A DNA stretch of 53,868 nt from Lachnospiraceae bacterium. GTDB lineage: Bacteria > Bacillota > Clostridia > Lachnospirales > Lachnospiraceae. The DNA lies in assembly GCA_018056425.1 (NCBI GenBank), contig JAGPFR010000015.1:1-53868 (forward strand). Direction: 5' to 3'. Shown piece by piece: positions 24,624 through 32,200 of this stretch (position 1 is its first letter; every line of letters starts with the position of its first letter). The position numbers and the translations under genes were made by a program. The notes beneath the pieces were generated by a model, which saw nothing but the letters and a program-made list of their open reading frames with translations, made no database searches and had not been told where the DNA came from.

Positions 24624-26756
24624 ATGGATCTTGTAAAAAATGAGGCAAAAATAAGCGAATTTCGTAAAAGAGCCGAGGAACTTGTTTCCAAAATGACTCT
24701 TGAGGAAAAAGTATCACAGACCCTTAATCATGCACCTGCGATCGAGCATCTCGGAATCAAGGCATACGACTGGTGGAATGAGGCTCTTCACGGTGTTGCA
24801 AGAGCGGGCACGGCTACAGTATTTCCTCAGGCGATCGGACTTGCCGCAACCTTCGATGAGGATCTCATGGAGCAGCTCGGTGACGTAGTATCAACTGAGG
24901 GACGTGCAAAGTTCAATATGCAGCAGCGTTATTCCGATACGGATATCTATAAGGGACTTACCTTCTGGGCTCCCAATGTAAATATATTCCGCGATCCCAG
25001 ATGGGGCAGAGGACAGGAGACCTACGGAGAGGATCCTTACCTTACCTCCAGACTCGGAGTCAGATATGTAGAAGGCCTTCAGGGACATGATGAGAATCAC
25101 CTTAAGGCAGCAGCCTGCGCCAAGCACTTTGCGGTTCACTCAGGTCCCGAACCCGAAAGACACAGATTTAATGCGGTTGCTTCAATTCAGGATATGCGTG
25201 AGACATATCTTCCCGCTTTCAAGGCATGTGTTCAGGAAGCTAATGTCGAGACCGTAATGGGTGCTTACAACCGAACCAACGGCGAGCCCTGCTGCGGATC
25301 CAAGACTCTTCTCAAGGACATCTTAAGAGATGAGTACGGTTTCAAGGGACATGTAGTTTCAGACTGCTGGGCTATCAAAGATTTCCATACCGGACATATG
25401 GTAACCGCAGACGAAGTTGAGTCCGTAAGCCTTGCCATGAACAACGGCTGCGACCTTAACTGCGGAGATCTGTTCAAGTATCTTAAGGATGCGGTCGAGC
25501 AGGGTAAGGTTAAAGAGGAGAGACTTGATGAGGCACTCGTAAATCTCTTCACTACCAGAATGAAACTCGGAATGTTTGACGGCGAGAAGACCGCTTTCGA
25601 CAATATCGGAATGGATCAGGTAGATACCAGGGCGAGCAGAAAGCTCAATCTCGAGACTTCCGCAAGAAGCCTTGTGCTTCTGAAGAACGACGGCATTCTT
25701 CCTCTTGATAAGAATAAGATAAGGATCGTCGGCGTTATCGGACCCAATGCAGATAACAGGCGTGCACTTGTAGGAAACTATGAAGGAACAGCTTCAAGAT
25801 ATGTAACCGTTCTCGAAGGACTTGAGGATTATCTCGGAGATGATGTGGATTTCAGATACTCCGAAGCGTGCCACCTTGTTAAAGACAGGATAAGCGGACT
25901 CTCCACCGGTGATGACAGAATCTCCGAGGTTAAGAGTGTTTGTGCAGACAGCGACATCATTTTTGTGGTACTCGGACTTGATGCGGGAATCGAAGGAGAA
26001 GAGGGGGACGCAGGTAACGAGTTTGCCAGCGGAGATAAAGTGGATCTCAGCCTTCCCGGACTTCAGCAGGAAGTTCTCGATGTTGCCATTGAAAGCGGTA
26101 AGCCGGTAGTGCTTCTTCAGCTTGTAGGATCTGCGATAACCGTTAAGAACGCTGACAAGATAAATGCGATCATCCAGTGCTGGTATCCCGGTGCTATGGG
26201 CGGAAGAGCTATTGCAGAGACCGTGTTCGGTGACAGAAACTTCGAAGGAAAGCTTCCCGTAACCTTCTATAAGAGCACTGAGGAACTACCCGATTTCACC
26301 GACTATTCGATGAAGGGAAGAACCTACAGATATATGAAGGGCGATGCTCTTTATCCCTTCGGTTACGGACTTTCATATACCTCTTATGAGTATTCAAACG
26401 TTAAGTCAGACAGGACTGTTCTCGGCGATGACGGGATCACCATTGATTTCGATGTCGCAAATACAGGTGAGGCAGACGGAAGAGAAACGGTTCAGATCTA
26501 TGTTAAGGTCTGTGATGTCCCCTATGCTCCCAATTATCAGCTCAAGGCATTTAAGAAAGTTGAGCTTAAAGCCGGTGAGAAGAAGAACGTATCAGTTAAG
26601 CTTCCCAAGGATGCTTTCGGACTCTACGATGAGGACGGTAAGTTTGTAATATCAAAGGGCAAGGCAGTTGTATATGTAGGCGGTCAGCAGCCCGATGCAA
26701 GAAGTGAAAAACTTCTCGGAAGAAAGGTTTCAGCCATAGAGATCGAGCTTCCCTGA
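24624..26756 (+). CDS. Glycoside hydrolase family 3, probable beta-xylosidase
   Basis: I start at ATG 24624 (GGGAG 7 bases upstream; 710 residues). Domain 1 is the TIM barrel (about 20-330), with nucleophile D247 in 'VSDCWAI', and 'NIFRDPRWGRGQETYGEDPYL' and 'AKHFAVHSGPE' lining the site. The SDCWA pattern is typical of GH3 xylosidases/arabinofuranosidases, while beta-glucosidases usually have SDW. Domain 2 (about 355-600, 'VLLKNDGILPL', 'GLDAGIEGEEGD') carries the acid/base region, and an FnIII-like domain (about 625-700) ends the protein. It is intracellular, cutting xylo-oligosaccharides. It is transcribed alone, divergent from the AraC regulator, and ends at a strong terminator. Confidence 0.93.
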   Translation: MDLVKNEAKISEFRKRAEELVSKMTLEEKVSQTLNHAPAIEHLGIKAYDWWNEALHGVARAGTATVFPQAIGLAATFDEDLMEQLGDVVSTEGRAKFNMQQRYSDTDIYKGLTFWAPNVNIFRDPRWGRGQETYGEDPYLTSRLGVRYVEGLQGHDENHLKAAACAKHFAVHSGPEPERHRFNAVASIQDMRETYLPAFKACVQEANVETVMGAYNRTNGEPCCGSKTLLKDILRDEYGFKGHVVSDCWAIKDFHTGHMVTADEVESVSLAMNNGCDLNCGDLFKYLKDAVEQGKVKEERLDEALVNLFTTRMKLGMFDGEKTAFDNIGMDQVDTRASRKLNLETSARSLVLLKNDGILPLDKNKIRIVGVIGPNADNRRALVGNYEGTASRYVTVLEGLEDYLGDDVDFRYSEACHLVKDRISGLSTGDDRISEVKSVCADSDIIFVVLGLDAGIEGEEGDAGNEFASGDKVDLSLPGLQQEVLDVAIESGKPVVLLQLVGSAITVKNADKINAIIQCWYPGAMGGRAIAETVFGDRNFEGKLPVTFYKSTEELPDFTDYSMKGRTYRYMKGDALYPFGYGLSYTSYEYSNVKSDRTVLGDDGITIDFDVANTGEADGRETVQIYVKVCDVPYAPNYQLKAFKKVELKAGEKKNVSVKLPKDAFGLYDEDGKFVISKGKAVVYVGGQQPDARSEKLLGRKVSAIEIELP

Positions 26757-26789
26757 GTTTTTAATATGTTTATCACATACTAATCCTTA

Positions 26790-26826
26790 GAAAACAGGTT
26801 GTTCCCGAAAGGGACAGCCTGTTTTC
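26790..26826 (+). terminator. Terminator of the GH3 gene
   Basis: A 16-bp stem GAAAACAGG-TGTCCC type (26790-26807 with 26811-26826) capped by a GAAA tetraloop, with a short T-tract in the 3' arm. Confidence 0.85.
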
Positions 26827-26854
26827 AATTGTTAACCAATTTGTACAAATATTT

Positions 26855-26883
26855 TTGAATATTCCAACAAAAAATGTTAAAAT
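26855..26883 (+). promoter_or_regulatory. Promoter of the EAL / VYGPP / radical SAM operon
   Basis: TTGAAT (26855-26860), 17-bp spacer, TAAAAT (26878-26883) preceded by TGT, an extended -10. Confidence 0.65.
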
Positions 26884-26924
26884 CTCATAAAAGTATGTAA
26901 AAATATCAGGAAAGTCGGATCATA

Positions 26925-28600
26925 ATGGATATTGATAAGATTAAAGCTAAATTACATGATCTTTTCTGTGAAGAAGCGGCCATCGTTCTGTATGAATCAG
27001 ACAGGGATAATGCTGCTTCGGCCGAAATAATCGGCGAGCTTAAGATCGGCAGGATAGTTTTTTCGAATATAAAGATATGTCTGCCGAACTTCGTGACGAT
27101 CCGGCCATTGTTAACGTCAGATATGAGGGAGACAGTTTTAACGAAGACGATTATGTAATGAATCGTTCCGTTGTGCCCAGCGGAAATGTCGTACGAGTAT
27201 GCATATTTCCTGTTGCAGGGTATACATGGAGCGAAGAAGAGAGAAAACTGGTCGGAGAATACCTGCTTATCATCTCTACTCTTAAGAGCCGTATCAGGAT
27301 GAAGGAGTTCATAGAGTATGCCACATTCCATGAGCGTGAACTCGGTTTTTTCAACAGCTTTTATCTCGGAAGAACACTTTCAATGATCCAGAAGCTCGAC
27401 AGACTTTCCGAGTATTCGATCATATTCTTTAACCTGGTCAATATATCAGGTATCAATTCAATGCTCGGAAGATCAGAGGCGGATTTTATGATCAAGAGAT
27501 TCGGAAGCATGCTTTCCGAGATACTTGAACAGCCCGAGTGCCTGTGCAGAATGGGCGGAGATAATTTCGTGATCGTTGCAAGGCATGAACATACCGATTC
27601 CCTTCTCAGGATATTAAAGGGAACCGACATGACCGGCGATGCATCATTCTGGGAGACTATCAGAATGAGTGCATATTGCGGAGTATATCATTGTTCAGGC
27701 AGAGAGAAGAGTTTCTCCGAATGCATCGACTATGCCCAGGCATCGATGCTTATTGCGAAAAATACGAACCATGCCAATGTTCAGCTGTATGATGAGAAGA
27801 TGGTCCGTATTGTTAATAACACGAGAAAGATCGAATCACGTTTTAAGGATGCGATCGTTAAGGGTGAATTTGTAGCATATTACCAGCCCAAAGTTAATCT
27901 GGAGAATAACCTTCTGATCGGAGCGGAGGCGCTCTGCAGATGGAACAGGGGTAAGAAGATCCTGACTCCGGACAGTTTTATCCAGATACTTGAAAAGAGT
28001 AACAGAATATGTTCGCTCGACTATTACATGCTCGAAACTGTCTGCAAGGATATTTCAGGCTGGATGGATAAAGGGATCACTCCCGTAAGAGTATCGACCA
28101 ACTTCTCGAGAAAACACCTCGGTAATCCTAATTTTGTATCAGAGGTAATAAATATAGTCGATGAGTATAAGATTCCCCGTTCACTCATTGTGATCGAGCT
28201 TACGGAGACTACGACGGAATCGGATCTGATCAGACTTTCCAACTGCGTACAGGCCTTCAGAAATGCAGGATTCGATGTTTCTGTCGATGATTTCGGTGTC
28301 GGCTATTCGTCGATGAGCATGATAAAGGATATTCCTTTTTCCGAGATCAAGATCGACAGGAGTTTTATCAGCAGCGAATCGATAAGCGACCGTGACATGA
28401 TCATGATGAAACATATCATCTCCATGGCTGAGGATCTCGGAATGAATACAATCGCCGAAGGCGTGGAGACTAAGGAGCAGATAGAGATCCTTAAAAAGTA
28501 CGGATGCCTTCGCGGACAGGGATACTTCTTTGACAAGCCCCTTACGAAAGAAGAGTTTGAAAATGTACTCAATAACCCCGATTACAATTCGAGAGGTTAG
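26925..28600 (+). CDS. Degenerate GGDEF - EAL c-di-GMP phosphodiesterase, with an apparent frameshift at T6 (27058-27063)
   Basis: Two overlapping frames read as one protein of about 558 residues. ATG 26925 opens frame one (MDIDKIKAKLHDLFCEEAAI to GRIVF); at GTTTTTTCG a one-base shift continues as FEYKDMSAELRDDP. A start at 27077 has no ribosome site. The GGDEF domain (about 165-300) has GGDNF instead of GGDEF and is probably inactive as a cyclase. The EAL domain (about 305-545) keeps GAEALCRW, the Asn of VSTNFS, ELTE, DDFGVGYSS, KIDRSF and EGVET, so it should cleave c-di-GMP. No membrane segment. The next gene starts 3 bp on. The shift could be a sequencing error, a mutation, or slippage on the T tract. 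Confidence 0.75.
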
Positions 28601-28603
28601 TAT

Positions 28604-29041
28604 ATGAAAAAATCAAAGAAAAAACTCACATTTGCATCGTCTGCCATCGCTGCGGGAGCAATGTTTGGTCTGGTAGGCTGCCCAAGCGGATGTGTATACG
28701 GTCCTCCTCAGGATGGTCCTCAACCCGATGTATACGGGCCTCCCGAATTCATTGAGGAGAATATTGACGAACCCGTACCTGTGGTTTACGGACCGCCCGA
28801 ATACTTCGATGAGAATTTGGATCAGCCCGAGGAGCCTGTTTACGGTCCGCCTCCGGTCGATATAGACGAGCCCATAGAAGAGGTTTACGGACCGCCAGAG
28901 GATTTTGAATACGACGGTTCGGTCGAAAGCTCAGCTTCTCCTGACGGAGAAGACGGAAAAGAGCGGGACGATTCCGTTTCAAATCCGGAAGATGATATCG
29001 ATGGACCCATGGTTACTGTCTACGGACCGCCTGAGCCGTAA
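28604..29041 (+). CDS. Lipoprotein-like protein with six VYGPP repeats, candidate radical SAM substrate
   Basis: The 145-residue protein starts with a basic n-region (MKKSKKKLTF), a hydrophobic stretch and the lipobox LVGC, so Cys26 could be lipidated; a second Cys is at 30. The mature part is acidic and Pro-rich and repeats VYGPP at 31, 43, 61, 79, 94 and 139, usually followed by Glu or Asp and separated by acidic linkers such as EENIDEP. I recognise no family. It lies 3 bp after the EAL gene (GAGAGG ribosome site inside the EAL 3' end) and 12 bp before a radical SAM/SPASM enzyme. The repeat with Tyr-Gly-Pro-Pro beside such an enzyme suggests a modified peptide, as in His-Xaa-Ser repeat systems. 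The modification is inferred, not seen. Confidence 0.75.
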   Translation: MKKSKKKLTFASSAIAAGAMFGLVGCPSGCVYGPPQDGPQPDVYGPPEFIEENIDEPVPVVYGPPEYFDENLDQPEEPVYGPPPVDIDEPIEEVYGPPEDFEYDGSVESSASPDGEDGKERDDSVSNPEDDIDGPMVTVYGPPEP

Positions 29042-29053
29042 AGAGGATCTGTA

Positions 29054-30166
29054 ATGAATCTTGAAGAATTTAAGGGATATTCTGCCGAAGCTCCGGAAGT
29101 GATGGAGTATAAGAAGGCTATTCTGGATAAAAGGTCTGAGGTCAGGGAAAGGCTTTATACAAAGCCTGACCTCAGGCATCTTTTTTTCGAACTCACACTT
29201 TCATGTAACGAAAAATGTTTCCATTGCGGATCAAGATGCGAGCCCGGTGTTCCCACGGGGCTTTCTTTTGATAAGATCAGGGAAGTCATCGATGAGGTTT
29301 CTGAGAATTTCGACAAAAAACGCATCATGATCTGTATAACCGGCGGCGAGCCCATGCTGCGTCCGGACTTTTTTGATATCGTTTCCTACATACATGAGAA
29401 GGGCTTTGTCTGGGGCATGACCTCAAACGCTACCCTGATCACTAAGGAGAATGCGCGTCGTTTAAAAGAATGCGGAATGGCTACGATATCTGTAAGCATC
29501 GACGGCCTTGAAGAAACTCATGACAGACAAAGAGGGCTTAAAGGCGGTTATAAGCTTGCGATGAGAGGAATTCAGAATCTTATTGACGAGCATTTTTTCC
29601 ATGCGGTTCAGATCACCACGGTAATAAACCATAAGAATATTTCTGAACTCGATGAGCTTTTTGACATAGTAAATAACATCGATATAGACTCCTGGAGAGT
29701 CATCGGGATCGAACCCATAGGCAGGGCTCTCGAATATCCCGATATGCTCCTTACACCCGACGATCAGAGAAGGCTGTTTTCTTTTATCCTGGAGAAAAGA
29801 AGAGATGGATTTCCGGTAGAATACGGCTGTTCCCATTTCCTGGGATTCGATCTTGAAGGCAATGTCAGGGATAAGATGTTCCTTTGTAATGCGGGCGTTT
29901 TTACGACTTCCGTAAGGGCAAACGGCGATATCACAGCGTGCCTTGATATCATGCCCAGAGATGAGGTTATCTACGGAAACGTTAATACCGACTCTTTTAC
30001 CGAGTCCTGGAATAACAGATTTCAAATTTTCAGAAAACATCTTTCAGAGCTTAATAAAGACTGTAAAGAGTGTGAATTTGAGAAATGGTGTGCGGGCGGG
30101 GCGCATCACAGCTGGGACTATGATGCCAACAAACCCTTAATTTGCTTTAAAGATGTGCTTTTTTGA
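29054..30166 (+). CDS. Radical SAM / SPASM-type enzyme, likely modifier of the VYGPP protein
   Basis: The 370-residue protein carries the radical SAM motif CNEKCFHC (C51, C55, C58), the GGEP motif (97-100) and a partial TIM barrel to about 240. A SPASM-like C-terminus follows: C278 with 12 residues to G291 and C296, then C337, C340 and C346 (CX2CX5C) and C364. The Cys usually four residues after the last of these is Ala350. C259 lies upstream. SPASM enzymes bind auxiliary Fe-S clusters and modify peptides (crosslinks, thioethers, oxidations). No peptidase, RRE-like gene or transporter is beside it. AGAGGAT precedes the ATG; a 12-bp gap follows the repeat gene, so they are co-translated. Substrate is inferred from position. 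Confidence 0.88.
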   Translation: MNLEEFKGYSAEAPEVMEYKKAILDKRSEVRERLYTKPDLRHLFFELTLSCNEKCFHCGSRCEPGVPTGLSFDKIREVIDEVSENFDKKRIMICITGGEPMLRPDFFDIVSYIHEKGFVWGMTSNATLITKENARRLKECGMATISVSIDGLEETHDRQRGLKGGYKLAMRGIQNLIDEHFFHAVQITTVINHKNISELDELFDIVNNIDIDSWRVIGIEPIGRALEYPDMLLTPDDQRRLFSFILEKRRDGFPVEYGCSHFLGFDLEGNVRDKMFLCNAGVFTTSVRANGDITACLDIMPRDEVIYGNVNTDSFTESWNNRFQIFRKHLSELNKDCKECEFEKWCAGGAHHSWDYDANKPLICFKDVLF

Positions 30167-30180
30167 GGAGTTTTTTTAAG

Positions 30181-30209
30181 TTGTTTAAGTTACTCTGAAA
30201 TTGTATAAT
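30181..30209 (+). promoter_or_regulatory. Promoter of the second c-di-GMP / kinase operon
   Basis: TTGTTT (30181-30186), 17-bp spacer, TATAAT (30204-30209) with TG one base before, an extended -10. The T-run at 30173-30179 without a good stem is not a convincing terminator. Confidence 0.75.
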
Positions 30210-30242
30210 ATGCACAGTGGATTATATGGGGGAGTCCTTTAG

Positions 30243-32198
30243 TTGCAGATAGTTGACAGAGTAAATTATTTTGACATTTGTTCCATCTTCGTTCTTCTTG
30301 CGATACTTGTATCGCTTCTTCTTCGCAAGATGTACCGCGGAGGATTGAACAGGGCGTTTATACAGCTTGCGATTTTAATGATCCTGAGCTGTATTTTTGA
30401 TATACTCAGAGCTCTTCCCTTCAAAGAAGGAAATGCTATCGGCTCGTCCGTTGTTTTCCGATTCGTGATGGGCTATATATTCTGTTTCCTGCGGGCGCTT
30501 CAGATGCCTTTGCTGATACGTCTTTACGGTATCATGAGCGGTACCTGGAGCCGTATCAAATACGACTTCAGGATCGGTGTTTTCTATTTCTTCCCGCTTA
30601 TGGGGTATCTCATTCTGGTATATTCCAATTTCTTCAATCAGCGTATTTTTAATTATGTGCTTACGGCCGATGGAATTTTATATGTCCGCGGTGATCTTAT
30701 GCCTTTGTTTGATTACTTCGGATTCTACTTCATGGTATTCAGCCTTATCCAGCTATTCATCATCAGAAAGCGGCTCAGTGTCGAGAAGTTCCTTGCAATG
30801 CTTCTCGTATATCCTGTTAATGTCCTTGCAATTCTTATTCAGAATGTGTATCCGGAGCTTATGACCGGAATGTTCGGTGCGGCTCTTTCGGTTCTTATCC
30901 TTGCATTCTTTGTTTTCAGGCCCGATGAATCCATCGATCTTGAGACAGGACTTTCATCATTCGTTCCTTTTGAGAACGATATCGAAAACCTCATCTTAAG
31001 CGGCAGAAGAGGAATAGTGATCTTCTGTAAGATATCCAATGATTCCGAGATAAGAAGCCTTACCGACATCAGAGTCTACAGAAGGATCTTAAGATCCGTC
31101 GGAGACATTCTGGTAAAAGAAAGATACAGAGGACTTCTTTCTTCATCCGATTTTTATTACTTAAGAGGCGGTCTTTACGCCAATATCATACAGGGAAGAT
31201 TTGACCGTAATCTGATCAGAAAGCAGATCGATAAGCTTGTGGACAGATATTCGGAAGGCTATTCGGGTGCAGGCTATGATGTCCAGCTTGATATGTGTAT
31301 CTGTTCCGTTCTTGTTCCGGATGACATTTCCGAAACAGAAGAACTGATGAAGTTCTCCGAGCGTATCCAGAAACTCATTGAGCCCTGGAAGCCCGTTCAG
31401 TATTCGGAGATTTCTTTTGACAGAGAATTCGTGATCCTTAATTCCATCGATTCCATCATCGAGGATGCGATAAGACATAACAAATTTGAAATGTACTATC
31501 AGCCCATTTATTCTCTCAAGGATAAGACCTATAAATGCGCTGAAGCCCTTATAAGACTTAATTCCGAAGAGTTCGGATCAATATCGCCTTCGATATTTAT
31601 CCCGGCTGCCGAGAAGACCGGCAGGATAGTTCACATCGGCGATTTCGTCATAAAGGATGTATGCAGATTCCTGTCCCAGCATTCACCTGAGGAACTCGGT
31701 GTCGATTATATCGAAGTCAACCTGTCCATAATCCAGTGTATGCAGGCGGATATGGCCGCCAAGATCAAGAAGTACATGTCGGAATATCATATCGATTCGA
31801 ACTGGATCAATTTTGAGATCACAGAAACCGCTGCGGACGGTGCATATGAGAGGGTTCTTGAGACCATGAATGAAATTTCCGCGGAAGGCATCAGGTTCTC
31901 GCTTGATGATTACGGCTCGGGATATTCCAATCTTCACAGAGTCATGTCCTTCCCCTACAAGGTTATCAAGCTTGATAAATCCCTTACCGATGAGGCTGCA
32001 GACCCCGATAAGAGACGTATTCTTGAAGAAGCGATAAAACTTATCAAGAGTATGGGTGCACGAATCGTCGTAGAAGGTGTAGAATCTAAAGAGATATCGG
32101 ACTGGTTTGAAGCACAGGGGTGCGATTTCATTCAGGGATTCTACTATGCAAAACCCATGAGTGAAAGAGATTATCTGAATTTCATGAAGGTTGAATAA
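30243..32198 (+). CDS. Membrane GGDEF-like / EAL c-di-GMP phosphodiesterase
   Basis: The start is TTG 30243, 8 bases after GGGGGAG; there is no better ATG before the first helix (651 residues). About seven membrane helices (residues 12-230) form a sensor unit. The region about 235-395 occupies the GGDEF position but reads RGGLYANI, so it cannot be a cyclase. The EAL domain (about 405-645) has CAEALIRL, EVNLS, EITET, LDDYGSGYSN, KLDKSL and EGVES, all needed for c-di-GMP cleavage. It would sense a signal in the membrane and lower c-di-GMP. A hybrid kinase gene starts 2 bp later, so both are in one operon. Confidence 0.9.
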   Translation: MQIVDRVNYFDICSIFVLLAILVSLLLRKMYRGGLNRAFIQLAILMILSCIFDILRALPFKEGNAIGSSVVFRFVMGYIFCFLRALQMPLLIRLYGIMSGTWSRIKYDFRIGVFYFFPLMGYLILVYSNFFNQRIFNYVLTADGILYVRGDLMPLFDYFGFYFMVFSLIQLFIIRKRLSVEKFLAMLLVYPVNVLAILIQNVYPELMTGMFGAALSVLILAFFVFRPDESIDLETGLSSFVPFENDIENLILSGRRGIVIFCKISNDSEIRSLTDIRVYRRILRSVGDILVKERYRGLLSSSDFYYLRGGLYANIIQGRFDRNLIRKQIDKLVDRYSEGYSGAGYDVQLDMCICSVLVPDDISETEELMKFSERIQKLIEPWKPVQYSEISFDREFVILNSIDSIIEDAIRHNKFEMYYQPIYSLKDKTYKCAEALIRLNSEEFGSISPSIFIPAAEKTGRIVHIGDFVIKDVCRFLSQHSPEELGVDYIEVNLSIIQCMQADMAAKIKKYMSEYHIDSNWINFEITETAADGAYERVLETMNEISAEGIRFSLDDYGSGYSNLHRVMSFPYKVIKLDKSLTDEAADPDKRRILEEAIKLIKSMGARIVVEGVESKEISDWFEAQGCDFIQGFYYAKPMSERDYLNFMKVE

Positions 32199-32200
32199 TT

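Noticed and set aside
27077-28600. EAL protein starting at ATG 27077
   Set aside because: No ribosome site and the upstream frame (FFEYKD) continues the protein; the start at 26925 with a shift explains the data better.
30173-30179. Terminator after the radical SAM gene
   Set aside because: There is a T-run but no stable stem before it.
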